Assembly (NCBI GenBank): GCA_036346225.1 | Contig: JARFIW010001108.1 | Coordinates: forward strand, 3,680,501 to 3,744,500 | Reading direction: 5' to 3' | DNA from: Platerodrilus igneus | Lineage: Eukaryota; Arthropoda; Insecta; Coleoptera; Lycidae | DNA length: 64,000 bases | Part shown: positions 30,962-42,949 of the stretch, one piece after another | Numbering within the stretch: position 1 is the first letter of the stretch | Layout of the letters: every line of letters starts with the position of its first letter | Program-made: the position numbers and the translations under genes | Notes under the pieces: generated by a model | Database searches by the model: none | What the model saw: only the letters and a program-made list of their open reading frames with translations | What the model was told of the DNA's origin: nothing

Positions 30962-33900
30962 GAACTATTCAAGATGATAGTGAGGCTCAATGGTAAAATT
31001 TCTACAAAGTAAAGTTAAATCATCATACTTCCTTTTATTACCTTGAGTATCCTTTAATTTTTTAGTAGGAATTATACCTTTCCAATCTAAGAATGAAGAA
31101 TACGGAGTGAGAACAACGTCATAAGGTTTTGGTTTGGTTGGGCATTGCATATTATGATTGGCTATTCAGATGAAGCTTGTATGAACATATTTTTAATTTT
31201 CCTCTCTATAGTTGCATGCATACTATTGCTACATTCATCGACGTAGTCTAACACAAAAAAAAACCAAAGAAAGGCTGACCGGATTCAGTCGGTGAGTAGG
31301 CGGAGTATTACACATATCAACAAAATCAAAGGAAAACATTCTTAAAATGGCGAGCTGCCGTTTTAGGTGCCTACCCCCTACATTATTTAGTAACAAAAAA
31401 AAACCCAAACGCAACACTAAAAACCACAGCTCTAAATCATTGAAAATAAAAAATTAAACATATAGGATGGTCACGATAAATACAATATTAATAATAAATA
31501 TCATTCACTTGACGATAATCATTTTAAAAAATACTAAGTTTATTCAACACGTGGAGCCTGATAAATATACTTTTTCGACCAATTTTACAGGACCCATACA
31601 AGAAAATAGTGCTTAAACACTCACCCGAGCCTCCGCGGTGTAGGTTTGGGTCACACCTTCCCTAAGGACAGGGCGAAGCAGAGGAGCTTGAGATCCGCAG
31701 TTTGGGTGTTCTCCCATAACAAAAAGAGCGGCAAAGTAATGGGCCGTTAGGTCCACCGGAGGAAGAAGCTACAATAATTACGAAAAAGGTTAATTTATTT
31801 ACGCCAAAAAGTACAGGTTTATAAAACTATAATTTCTTACCACGCTGTAGGGCGTGCGCGAAATTTCCCTAAAGAAAAACGGAAACAACCAAAAATACAA
31901 CAAATGCTTTCGTTGTGTATATCGAAAAGAAAGTGAATATTAATTTTGTTTAACTAATAACCAGAGCTCAAAGTAATATTGTTGTTATCAACGTGATTAG
32001 GAAACTTGGAAGACGGTTTTATCGGAGAGTCCAATACCTCATGTCAACGAGTTTCAAGTTAAATCATTAGAGAAAGTAATTACACGTTATAGCAAGTTCA
32101 CGGATACCTAAAACAGGGTATAGACTATTTAATTTATAGAATAAACCTTTCATTTTAAAACAAATAGATTTGAACTTGAAAATTACTAGAAGTGTATTTT
32201 ATTGTAGGAAGGTCTAATATATCGAGTGTTGTTGGAGGCTTTGAGCAGAATCTAAGTAAATGAATAATGAATCAAAAAAGGTAAATTTTAATTCAGTCGT
32301 AAAATGAACGTAACACTATCGACTGGCATGTATGTGTGGCCCGGCACCAAATATGTTACAATAATCTTATTAATAACTCGTGATACACTTAAAAAATATA
32401 AGAGCATACTCATCATATGCTTGTTTTTGTTCTGTGCAGAAGAGTTATCGCAAAAAAGATGCACAACTTCAACTTCTCTTTTATGATCTAATTGTGTTAA
32501 ATAAATAAACAAATGGGAACATATTTTATTTGTCCCTCGTTTACCGTCTTTCTCTCCCCAAAAATAACAAATTCCATTTGCAGCTCCACTTTCGTAAACA
32601 GTAAAATTAAAGCAGCATATTTTCTTGAAAAGTCAAATAATATACTAGGACCATGAGACGTTGTCAAAACCTTTTGAAAATCAAAAGTAGCAATAATTAT
32701 GGAAGAATTGTTATTTTTCTGTTTTTTCAAAAATTAGTTTTTAGCGTCATCTTTACATTGCACGTGCAATAAGTAATTTTCTTCCTCTAAAGTTTTTAAA
32801 TTTGGCGGCAAATTTTTTAACTGTTCGCATTTAATACATTTATTTTTCTTGAGTACACGTATTCCTATGTTATATTCCCGTTTTATAATTCTCTTTGTTC
32901 CGTTTATATTGTAAATAATGTATAGCTAAATTTATTTTCCGTGAGTTTGTTGATTATTTACGTCCGCTTCGGTATATTTAAAAGTTTAAAATTCCATGTT
33001 TTACTTCAAGCACCTGCCTACAAGTGCCGCAAGTGATAAACTTTGCTGTCCGCATGTGCAAGAACATTGTATTAACTTGGAAAACACACGAAGCAAGTAT
33101 CAGTATCGATTTGTGGTTGTTGAAGGCCGCATGACTGCTTACATGTTCTACGTAGAACAAATTAATTAGAAGAATCGTTTTCCTTCAGTACAACCGCTAT
33201 AGAAATAAATGTGCTATCCTACCCCCGCCAAAAGAAGAGTAGATTTTACATCGTTTTTCCGTTGGCACGGCTGCGTAAACAACAGGTGAGTGCTTGAAGT
33301 AATTGTTTGATGTGGTTAAAATCATTAATTATATGTTATTTGTTAATTATCATTTTTCTGTCATATACATGTCCACTTTTCTTTACCACAGAGCTATTTG
33401 AAATTTACCGCAAAGTTTTACACTCTTAAAACTGGATATGCTGATTTTATTGTTAGGATTATCTTTTGAGTACATACTATACAAATTTGTAAACAATGTT
33501 ATGTCGGCGGGTAGATACAACTGTGATGTCGACCCTCTACAATAATGTGAGAGTACAACAGGCAATTTCTTTATAAAGTCGGCAAGATTTTGTCTTTGTA
33601 GGTTACTAATTTTATGCACAGGCTCGTGTTTACCTCTCGCATCTTTAATTGCTTCCAGTTTTCCTTTTAACGCACTTCTAATGACCCTTTGCAAAGTGAC
33701 TAAAGTAGCAATAAAAAACTGTTGGCACACTTTTACTTGGCTTTTCTGGTTCATCATATAATGTTCATAGGTTAAAGATCTGGATTGATTATTTAGTGTT
33801 CGTTTTCGTTTAACGGGATTGACTTTTATACAACTATTTATGTATGCTTTCTGAGAATTTGTGTCGCCCATATTATAAAAGACTTTACAAATTTCTAACC

Positions 33901-34062
33901 TTTTTTCGTCAGTAAACGAGATACAACTATTTGTGCACCTTTTTCTATTGCAGGGGTTTGGAAGCGGAGTCGTTCCTGGTACTGACTTTCCTTTATAGTT
34001 TGTATATCTTAATCCATAAGCTCGTTTTGTTTTCCTCATTACCTTTCCGGATAACTTTTTTT
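30962..34062 (-). pseudogene. DUF7869-like protein (probable mobile-element gene), broken and interrupted
   Basis: Read on the minus strand. N-terminal piece 34039-33383 (218 codons): RAYGLRYTNYKGKSVPGTT, then C30, C35 and C39 of a Cys cluster, then a helical region. Core pieces at 32730-32497 (FDFQKVL) and 32512-32288 (HLFCDNSSAQNKNKHMMSML, then VPGHTYMPVDS). After the inserted LTR, MHATIERKIKNMFIQ is followed by a stop, then PKPYDVVLTPYSSFLDWKG down to 30965. This series of motifs is one I associate with proteins labelled DUF7869 in invertebrate genomes; the function is unknown to me. The GHTYMPVDS region resembles a nuclease-type core, but I cannot assign catalytic residues. At least three frameshifts and one stop are present in addition to the LTR. 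Confidence 0.65.
31227..32315 (-). repeat. Solo LTR of a TGTTACG-type LTR retrotransposon
   Basis: On the minus strand it starts TGTTACG and ends GTAGCA, with the 4-bp duplication ATAG on each side (32316-32319 and 31223-31226). It aligns along its length with 51086-52272: shared TGTTTTAGGTATCCGT, CCGATAAAACC, CAATATTACTTT, CTCTGGTTATT, CTTCCTCCGGTGG, GGGTGAGTGTTTA and CTACGTCRATG. With the insertion and one ATAG left out, the host frame reads VDS directly into MHATIER. No internal retroelement sequence remains, so LTR-LTR recombination is likely. Confidence 0.88.
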
Positions 34063-34726
34063 GCTAGGTTTTCCTTACTGTAGTTGACGATGAAGACACC
34101 GACTTACCAAAATGCGGAGTAAGCTGTCGAACTAGCTTCAAAATAGCTACTGTTTAGTGTATAATAACCTCCTACAATACGTATATTAGGTGAACAGCAA
34201 TACAAAAAAAGTTGACTGGCTTGCAAATTAAGTTGTCCAAAAACCCGAAGAAAGAGAAGAATTGATAGAGTATACACTTTCGGGATTTGGTTCTAACTAT
34301 TTACCAGCCACGATAAAATAAAAATCTTTTACACAGATGTTAGATTAAAGCAAGTAATACATATTTTACATAATCTGCAGCAGCGTATCTATAGTTCCAA
34401 AGGACATAATTATTTCGGAATCGGGTTTGGTTAATACACCTAACATTTTCTCAAAGATTGTAGGAGAACGCGTAAATATTGGCAACAAACTCTATCGGTT
34501 TACGCTAAAGGAAATTACTCCATTATGCCCGCCATACGCTGGAAGTGAAGAAAAAGTTCACAGCGTTTTGTGATAGTGTTTTTCGTCTGTCTATATTACT
34601 GAACAAATATACAACGTACTTTGCTTGTTAATATCGCATCTTGTAGAAAAAATTTCGCTGTATCTGATGGTATAAGTTGTTTTTACCAGTGTTTAGTAGT
34701 TGTATATTTTTGAGACCTATTTAAGC
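34063..34726. other. No recognisable gene
   Basis: Short plus-strand open fragments (for example near 34225-34290) resemble coding sequence by composition only. A mariner transposase starts at 34727. Confidence 0.4.
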
Positions 34727-35780
34727 ATGTCGAAGGAGCAATTTCGAACGATATTTTATTTTAACTTTAAATTGGGGAAATCCGCAGGCGAGACAGCTCG
34801 ACAAATTAACCAAGTGTGAAGGGCCTAATAGTATTGGAAAAAGCACCGTACAACAATGGTTCCAGAAATTTCGTTTGGAAGATTTCAGCTTTAAAGATGC
34901 ACCCGGTAGCGGTCGACCTACAGAAATCCAGAACGACGATTTGAAAGCCCTGGTGGAAGCTGACCCATCACAAACTGTTCGTGGGATTGCGGAAGAACTA
35001 GGCATCAGTCACAATGCTGTTGCAGATGGTTTAAAACGCATTGGAAAGGTTAAAAAGCTCAAAAAGTGGGTGCCCGATGATTTGTCACGTTTTGAGGTTT
35101 GTTTATCTTTGCTTTTGCGCGACCAAAACGACCAGTTTTGGGATAGAATTGTCACGTGTGACGAAAAGTGGATTCGGTATGATAACCAGAAGCGTTCGAG
35201 ATAGTGGTTGGACACCGACGAGCCACCCCGGCACTTCCCAAAGGCGAAAACCCACCAAAAATAGACTATGGTTACAGTATGATGGTCGGAGGCCGGTGTC
35301 ATCCACTACAACCAAACCATCGCAGCAATGTTGTGATGTGAGGAAGTCGACTAAATTGCGTCAGCACCAGCCGCCTGTAGTCAACAGAAGAGGTCTAATC
35401 CTACTGCATGACAGCGCCCGCCCACACGTTTCAAAAATCACCGTCAAAAAATTGAACTAGTTGAGTGTCGAAATTCTGCCTCACCCACTATACAGACCTT
35501 GCGCCAACCCACTACCACCTTTTTACGCGCTTCGATAACTTTCTCACCGGTAGAACCTTTGCCAATCAGGACCAGGCAGAAACGGCCTTTGTGGATTTCA
35601 TCGAATCCCGAGGTGCCAACTTTTTTACTGACGGCATAAATCGAATAGTATCGCGTTAGCAAAAGTGCATGATTCGAATGGTGCTTATTTTGACTAAATC
35701 CGGTCAATATTACGAAAGTTATGACCGTTGAAAGTTCACCAATTAAAACGATGAGAACTTTCATGACAACCAACCTTTTT
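34727..35780 (+). pseudogene. Mariner transposase 2, inactivated
   Basis: The ATG at 34727 begins MSKEQFRTIFYFNFKLGKSA, which reaches a stop after 31 codons. The frame resumes at about 34850 with the helix-turn-helix linker (SGRPTEIQNDDLKALVEADP). WVPDDLSRFEVC lacks about six residues normally found after LS. IVTCDEKWIRYDN holds the first catalytic Asp, LLHDSARPH the second. At the third position the usual TDYH reads THYH, so the last Asp of DD34D is His. Several frameshifts separate these blocks. GTTGTCATGAAAGTTC on the minus strand near 35768 could be the outer inverted repeat; the matching 5' end was not found. Confidence 0.82.
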
Positions 35781-36485
35781 TAAAAAATATGATTTCTGAG
35801 ATTGTTTGTCTCCAAGTTTGAAACTTGATATGAGAGATGCTCTTTGGAATATTTTCCGTCTTCTATCTGTCGCTAAGAATTCCAGTTCAATTAAGTGTGG
35901 TAATTGCAAATAATAAATAAATCAATGGCACATTAGAAATTATGGCTTTTCATTGAGTTATACACTAACAGCTCCCATCTTAATCTCCATCCAGTACTTA
36001 TACATTTTATTCAGGGTTCAAAACTGGCTTTGTTTTTATTTTATGTAATACACTAAATGAATATCGCAAACTAATTTTACTTACAAAAAGTTTGTGGTCT
36101 TTTAAATAAATTAGATAACATAATAACGGAAATTAGCTCATATCTAAAATTAATTATAATTGGTTTTCCTCTCCTATTTAGAAATATATTTCACAGTTTT
36201 AATTTTTATTGGAAGGTTGTAAATTATAGAACCGTTATTTAATTAGTTTATACCAGTTCTGCTTTGGGTCCATATGTTTTCATGCTTGTAGTACATTAGC
36301 TGCATATAAATATGAATGAACGAGGTATGGAAATACAGTTTTAATGTCATAACGTAGTACGGCTTATTAAAATTACGAATGACTTCGTATATATTGAGTT
36401 CAAGTTTAATCAACTGGTTGATAAAACAATATCATAACTTAAAAAGAACTACGTTTGATTACGCATTTGGCCGTAAGAAACTTTA
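35781..36485. other. No recognisable gene
   Basis: AT-rich DNA; no supportable feature. Confidence 0.4.
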
Positions 36486-36790
36486 GAGGAATTTTCAAAA
36501 CTGCTATAGAATAAAAAAATATTAACAAACGGCTTGAAAGGCCAACGTTATATTTAGAAACATGACGTTTGATCACGAATTTAACTTTTAAAAATCACGA
36601 TGCTCCTAAAAAATTTTCGAAGGTAACATAAGAATAAAAAAATACTCACAAACGGTTTGAAGGACCAAAGTTGTAATTTTTAAAAATATGACGATTTACC
36701 ACGAATTCAAGTTTCAAAGAACTAGGATTTTCTAACCGAATTTTTGAAGTTGATATATGAATAAAAAAGGGGGGAAGGTATTAACAAGCT
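36486..36790. repeat. Tandem repeat of about 125 bp, nearly three units
   Basis: Units starting near 36490, 36612 and 36740 share ATTTTC/TGAA, GAATAAAAAAAT, ACAAACGGYTTGAA, ATATGACG and CACGAATT. The third unit is partial. Confidence 0.75.
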
Positions 36791-39700
36791 GTTATGATTT
36801 AAGATAATTTTAAAAACAGTGATCACAATTACTTCTGCATTGAATTTCCTTGAATATTTTATATTTTCGTTGAATATTTTTATTAATGTTGTTTCAAGTG
36901 CATTATATATCTATGTACATAATTTTTATTGCTAAGCTAAAAGAAGGTTTTAGCTTGAGTCCTAGAATAAGTAATTAGCGTGGAAGAACTCTTATTAATC
37001 CCTTCAATTAGTGAAAACAATGGAATTGAGTGCGACTTTATCTACAGAAATTCGCAGTTAGATGTAATTTAAGTGGAAGAAGCAGTTCTTTTGGTAACGT
37101 TCCAAAGTACATATGAGTCTTGAACATTCTGTTTCAAATTTTTTTGCACTTTTGATTGATATTATCAACATTCAGTTGCAATAATAATTAAGCCATACGT
37201 AACTCACCTGATTCAATTGAAAAACATATAGTTGAGCTCCCACAACACTAACGTTATATAAGGCTAGATTAAATTAAAACCAAGGTTGGTTTTAACTTGC
37301 AAGCTCTACCTTTGTTGCACTAAAGCAAATTGCTCTAATTTACGTACACAAATTTACATTAGACGTCCTTAGAACTCTTCATCGATTTGATAATTGCAGC
37401 AGTATTTGATGTTGGAGTTACGGTAAACAGTCGTAAACTAAATGGTTGACTTTAATAGGGTTTCTGATCTAAACGTAACTGATACAATAATCTACATAGA
37501 ATTTTATGACTCTAAAATGTACGAACCTCTCTAAATACTAGTACAATCTTTCCGTAAAACTTATTTAATATTCAATCCAAAGTTTGCAATACGATCGAAA
37601 GATTTGAAACACACGCATTCTTAATACTGTCTGTATAAGTGGCTTTTTGTAATTAAATAAACAATTGCAAAAGTTGTTTGGTGTCAACTTTTAAATTCAT
37701 AATTGTGAACGCAACTTTTTTTAAAAATATAATCTTGTTATATAAATTAATTAATATCAAAATATCCTTGAAAATAGTAAATTGCCAACATGTGACACGT
37801 TGTACCTTAGAGCATACCCCGTCACTAACTAATGTCGCTTTTTAATTACCCTGTTTGCAGTGGCGTAACAATTATTTATGCCCTCCCCCTCCGCACGAAA
37901 CCAAAATAATGCCCTTTGACGATAAAAAGGTCTGATACGTTAACTTTTTGAAATGGAATGATTCTGCATTGGTTTGCAACTACCTTAATTAAGCGCTCCC
38001 TAAAAATGGTAATCTAAACCCTTTTTATGTTATTCTCAAATTATGCAAGCTTCAAGTTCAATAAATACGTATTAAACCGTCCTGTATAAAATTACCCTAA
38101 TGTTTTGTACAACAGGAATACGTGGAATACATCCTTACCGGGTTTATAAATTCTTTGAAATAATGATATCGTTAAACCACTTCGAAATGGCTAGAAGCTC
38201 CCTTGTAACACATTCGTTTATTTTACAAAAATGTTCGAAACAACTGCTTTGCATATAAACTTGTAATAGTTAGTACTGCAATCGTTATATTTGCACGTGT
38301 TTCACAGCTCTAGTTTTATGAGTAATAAAATCGGTCTCCTAATTAAGTCATTTCTGGTATCTCAGTAGCGTGGATCGATAAAAATACAAATCTCTATTCA
38401 TTTCTAGAAGCCAGGCAACCGATTATACATTGCGTTGTCTTTGACAGTATGCAAGATTGCATACTCGCTTGGATGTGTTAAAATATATTTTGCTTTCCAT
38501 GTTATCAATGAAATTCGATGGAATTAATTATCATATTTTGCCTTCTTTATTGCTTACATTCAATGAATGTTTCGCCGTTGTTGTCTGTAATATATTTTGC
38601 TAGTGTTCGCAGAATATTTTACATCAATATCTGTGGGGATGGTTCTTTGTTATTTACCCTGTCGTTCTCAAAGTTTTATAAATACAATTTGAACTTTGGA
38701 AAGCCTCTCTTGCTTATTCGATTCTTCTCCTATGTATCCGATTGTAATTCTATACAAAGTTCTTTGAGCGCTGAAAAATCGCGATTTCAAAACGCCTTCT
38801 TGTACATTGTGTTCTAGTATACTTAAGTTGGTTGATCCAGCACCCAGTCGTTGATAAATGTAGCCTACATTTCCTCATTCTAAGATGGTACCGGAGAGAG
38901 GCCGATAGCTTAAGGTACAGTCTTTCTGTTTACTTTACTTGTGTTGCTGTTTTGGAAGATAAACACTTTTTTGTTTGTTGATTCTGCAATAAATTGCTGA
39001 CTGTACGTTACCAAATGCACGCTCATTATGAACGAACGATTATGAAATTACTCCTAAAGCTTGCACTAAAGCATTTTTTACTGTTTCCTTATCTGTGTAA
39101 ATTAATGTTAACGTCAACAACTTGCTGTTAATACTTGATTACCTTATTTAATATTTAAAGTTACGTTCTTAAATCTTGCAAGGTGCACTTCCCAAAGCAG
39201 GTAAACCTTATTGTAGATATATGTATTTTGTGTAATTTCTTCTTGTACACATATAGGGCTATGTTGTAAGTATACTTGCATGTATATATGTACCTATTAT
39301 TTAGATAGTAAGATTTTATTCTCGATATTTTTAAATGTTTAGGTTTATACTATATTATATGTAAATTAACGCTTTGTGTACATCACATTATAACGAACGA
39401 CTACGTAAATGTGTTTTTGACTTTTGTAGATATTCTTTCGGGACTGTATGTTGGTAATATAATTATTTACTGAGGTTTCAAATTTTTCTTTCTGTAACAC
39501 CCACCCCGCTATACGACGTTTTTGAGCTAGCCCAAAATTTAATCCTTTTGGATTTCGATTCTAACATTCTGTACCTGTTTTGTTGCGGTATTCGGTGTTG
39601 GTGATTTTTTTTACTTACTTTGCTGTCTTTCTCTTGACGAAGCACTGTTCTAAGCACCAGTCTGCTTTGATTTTGAATCTGTGCAGTTGAAATATTACGT

Positions 39701-40639
39701 GAAATAAGTTACCACGATACTTTCTTCGTTTTTAAATGTAGGTAGTTCGAGTTGGGTTTTTTTAAGTTCAATTTTTGGTACTAATTTATATAATTGACGC
39801 AAAACAATATTTTGAGTAGAAGAATTGGAATATTTATCGTAAAACGACTTTAGATAAAGAGAAACCACTTAAAAACAGGGAGATACGTTTATTATTATTA
39901 AAAAATTTAAATTTAATAAAGCCTCACAGAACGACTTTAATCTAGAAAAACATTTCCACTACACGGGAAATTACCAGTTAAGTTTAATTTGTATAACAAA
40001 ATATTTAAAAAAATTAATTTACGATTTTTTTTTGTTTAAGGGTCGACAAATAAAGATTATCAAAGTTAGGTTAGTTTATGAATAAGTAAGCGGAATACTT
40101 GATAATAAAATATCCAAAAGTTTATTAAGATAAAACCGTTTTAAAGCTTATTTGGGAATACATAATAATTGGAACTTACAAAAAAATTTTATAAGATAAC
40201 CATGTTTTGGTAACAAAAATTAAACGCTATTTACTGAAGTAAAGCTTCCTATAGAATAAGTGAAAATCTGTTTGACACAAAGACCACGATTTTAATTAAC
40301 CTATATTAAAGTTTACCATATAAGTATGTAAAATACGCGTGCTTTATAAGGAAGTCGCCAAGTTGGTTTTATTTTTAAGGTATTATGAAATAGGTTATGT
40401 ACGCTACAAATGGCTAGAGGGCGTTGGTAATATATTGTAGAGTGTCAAAGGAACTTTCGAGGTGGTAAATAGAAGAGCTTTTATACAAATTTGAAAGATG
40501 TTTTCGATTTTGACAACAAAATTTTATGTTTTTCATTTAAATAGTAGACAGACGGCGATCGTGAACATCTATGACGTAATCTATAAAAATTAAATTAAGT
40601 GTAGGAAAAAGCTAACTTTTTAAGCACATGTATCTTTAA
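36791..40639. other. Long gene-free stretch
   Basis: AT-rich DNA. GCAGTGGCGTAACAATTATT at about 37856 looks like the end of a hAT-type element, without a partner. The 99-codon frame at 38518-38817 shows hydrophobic runs but no recognisable family and no start context worth noting. Nothing else is supportable. Confidence 0.4.
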
Positions 40640-40960
40640 AGAAACCGACTAGTGTTAAAGCGCCACTGTTACAATAATATGAATAACAAGTTAATTGAGC
40701 CTTTCCCTCTTCGCCAATCGCTTCATTACCCTGGACGTGAAGTATTACGCCCAAATACGGCTGCAAGTGTTGCCGTCACGGGCAAAGACAACAAAAATAA
40801 CACTAAGCCCGTGCCTTTCTTGGTTTCCCACTGCACCAACGACCGCCTCGTCCAACCTTTAGGTCCGGATCGCCATCGCGTAGTTTTTTTGTGTGTATAA
40901 ATGTTATGTGCGAAGTGAAAGTACCTACGCGTTACCGGAACATGAGACAATTTATTTTAG
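40640..40960. other. G+C-richer block
   Basis: About 40690-40960 is distinctly richer in G+C than the surrounding DNA and is open on both strands (82 codons on plus, 74 on minus). Neither translation has a recognisable domain. It may be an exon, a promoter region or an old insertion. Confidence 0.3.
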
Positions 40961-41444
40961 GTAATAGGAAAGTTAGGGAATTAGGAAGCGATCACTTCGC
41001 CGGAAACTAAAGCAAACAGATGTCCGATTTTGTCGGACGTTGATATTAAATTCCCTTACTTTAAAATACAACGATCTTACGAGCTGTTATATCCCCTACA
41101 TTCCTCGCTTTTCATGTCCACCCGCGCTAATAATATCGCACTGCTTTAGCCTAGGAACGCGAGAATATGTGGTTTACATGCCATAAATCATAGGACTATT
41201 GTTCTGAATTTGTGGGCAACTCTATTCGTGAACTTCGCATTTAAATATTTAATTCAATGATGGCGAAAAAGCTTTCCCATGCTGGATTAAAAAATTCACT
41301 AAATCTAAATATTAACATAAAGTTTGGCTAGCCAAACGGCGCAATAAACTGTAGTCAAGGATACCATACATTTGATTTCCCATGCTTCACCATAAAAAGT
41401 GTTTTATTTACGTAAAAGTATTAAATTTTACCAAACCCTTACTG

Positions 41445-41642
41445 TTCCGTGCAAGGTAGGGATCTTTAACGTACGTGACCACATACATACACACACGGGA
41501 TCTACATTTTAACTCTCATCCTGAAGTGGGCAGATTTTTATGAAAATGCTTGACTAACATTTTACAAGCGGTCCGTATATGGAATTGAACCCAGGACCTT
41601 ATGGTTAGTAGTCACACGTGAGCCAACTAAGCCATTCAGCCC
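41445..41642 (-). mobile_element. tRNA-derived SINE
   Basis: On the minus strand the head reads GGGCTGAATGGCTTAGTTGG with an exact Pol III A box (TGGCTTAGTTGG, 41634-41623) and, 31 bases on, a B box (GGTTCAATTCC, 41591-41581). The acceptor stem cannot close, so it is not a functional tRNA. About 130 bases of non-tRNA body follow, including CACGTACGTTAAAGATCCC near 41470, a word I associate with the conserved 3' domain of several invertebrate SINEs. Target duplications were not resolved. Confidence 0.8.
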
Positions 41643-42390
41643 TCGAGTCGATTATACCCCGTGAGTTATAATGTAGCAATCTGTTAACGTGGTGAAATCC
41701 CGCAGATTTTTGGCAGAACCACAACATTAACAAATTGGGACGATTTGGTTCCAAGTAAGAAAATTGCAAATAAGCACCCGAATGCAAAGGATTTTACTCT
41801 TGGCTTAAATAGAATTTTTGGTTCACCCGATGATGTAAATTGTAAGTTATAAGCACGTTAGAAATTGTTGTTTTGTTGTATTGTCATTTATGCATGATGT
41901 TTTGTTTCAAAAATATTCGTAAACTTATGCAACGTCCACTTTTAGAAGTATAGTGTAAAATTGTTAAAAGTATAAAATCTGGGCATTTCAAGTATTAGTT
42001 GAAAATTAGAGACGTGTTATAAATTATTGTATTTGAATCATCAAGTTTTATTATTAATTAAAGATGAACGGATTATTAAACTTCACAATTATGTGGGTAT
42101 TTGTTTATAGGGGTATCGTTATTTTGATTATGCTTATATTTATGTAACTTTATAATTTTATATGTTATTCACTGGGATAATAGAATAATTAAAATAGATT
42201 TAGGTGCCACAGTCAGTTGAAATTTCTTATTTTATTTGTTTAAACATTTTCTGTAAGGAATTCCATTTCACCAAGATGTTAACGTAACCATAATTTCCAA
42301 GAATACTCGTCATCCGAGGGATTCCACTAGACAAGGCTAGACTAGACGAGTTGGCGCCCATAAAGTAAACAGTGTTGAAAGCGTTTCAAG
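41643..42390. other. No clear gene; ends at a strong donor
   Basis: AT-rich to about 42300, then more balanced. CAAG followed by GTAAGT at 42391 is a near-perfect donor. Confidence 0.4.
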
Positions 42391-42690
42391 GTAAGTGTTA
42401 TTGGTAATTAGGCTTGAAATTGCACCTTGTAAATTGTTGCATTTTTTCCATTTCTTTTTGTATTGTTTTTGTAGGGACTCACTTCCGCACCACTGCAGTT
42501 AGCCAGTGCGCCCTCAATTTGTTACGAAATTCCTGCCCTTTTTGAGCTTCATTCGCCCGTAATAAATAATACAGTTAATGGTGCTGCAGGTCCAGCGTTA
42601 CCCAGCATATCGATAGAACTATTTTCAAACCGACATATTGAACTTACCCAAGAGGTGTGCCAATATGCTCTTGTTATATACAGATAGCTA
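42391..42690 (+). other. Possible short intron and exon
   Basis: An 84-base candidate intron (42391-42474) has donor GTAAGT and acceptor TTTTTGTAG preceded by a pyrimidine-rich tract. The following exon is open for about 70 codons (GLTSAPLQLASAPSICYEIP..., stop near 42690). No upstream start codon is linked in frame. It lies directly before an integrase-tail relic, so it may belong to the same old element. Confidence 0.3.
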
Positions 42691-42699
42691 AGAACGGGG

Positions 42700-42949
42700 A
42701 AACCTTGAAGAAAGCTTAAACAGCAAATTTATCAAACAAAATCATTAGCATTAAGAAATACAACTAACCCATTCAAAGTCACGCAAAAAATTTAAGTAGC
42801 GTTATATGAAATATAGTTACAAGAAGTTCCATATCCAGGAATTCATCTGATTAAAAAAAGCCCAAGAGAAAGGAAATAAGGTTTATGTAAGATGGGTAGA
42901 ATTTTCTAGTACTCATAAATGTTGGATCAATAAAACTAATATTAAATAA
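42700..42949 (+). pseudogene. Integrase C-terminal chromodomain-like relic
   Basis: ALYEI, a stop, then LQEVPYPGIHLIKK in one frame is followed in another by GNKVYVRWVEFSSTHKCWIN, ending at TAA 42947. This resembles the tail of transposon integrases (Polinton- or Ginger-like): an LYE..LQEV strand, a basic linker, then a V.V+W.G(E)F...H.(S/C)WI chromodomain core. One stop and one frameshift are visible. The catalytic core is not found upstream. Confidence 0.55.

Noticed and set aside
38518..38817. 99-codon plus-strand frame with hydrophobic stretches
   Set aside because: No signal-peptide logic, no repeat or homologue recognised; expected by chance in T-rich DNA.
40926..40937. TACGCGTTACCG shared with the leader of the TIR-element ORF (27876-27887)
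   Set aside because: A 12-base match without any extension on either side; probably coincidence.
41581..41642. tRNA gene on the minus strand (A and B boxes present)
   Set aside because: The acceptor and anticodon stems cannot pair and the sequence continues into a SINE body, so it is a tRNA-derived SINE, not a tRNA gene.
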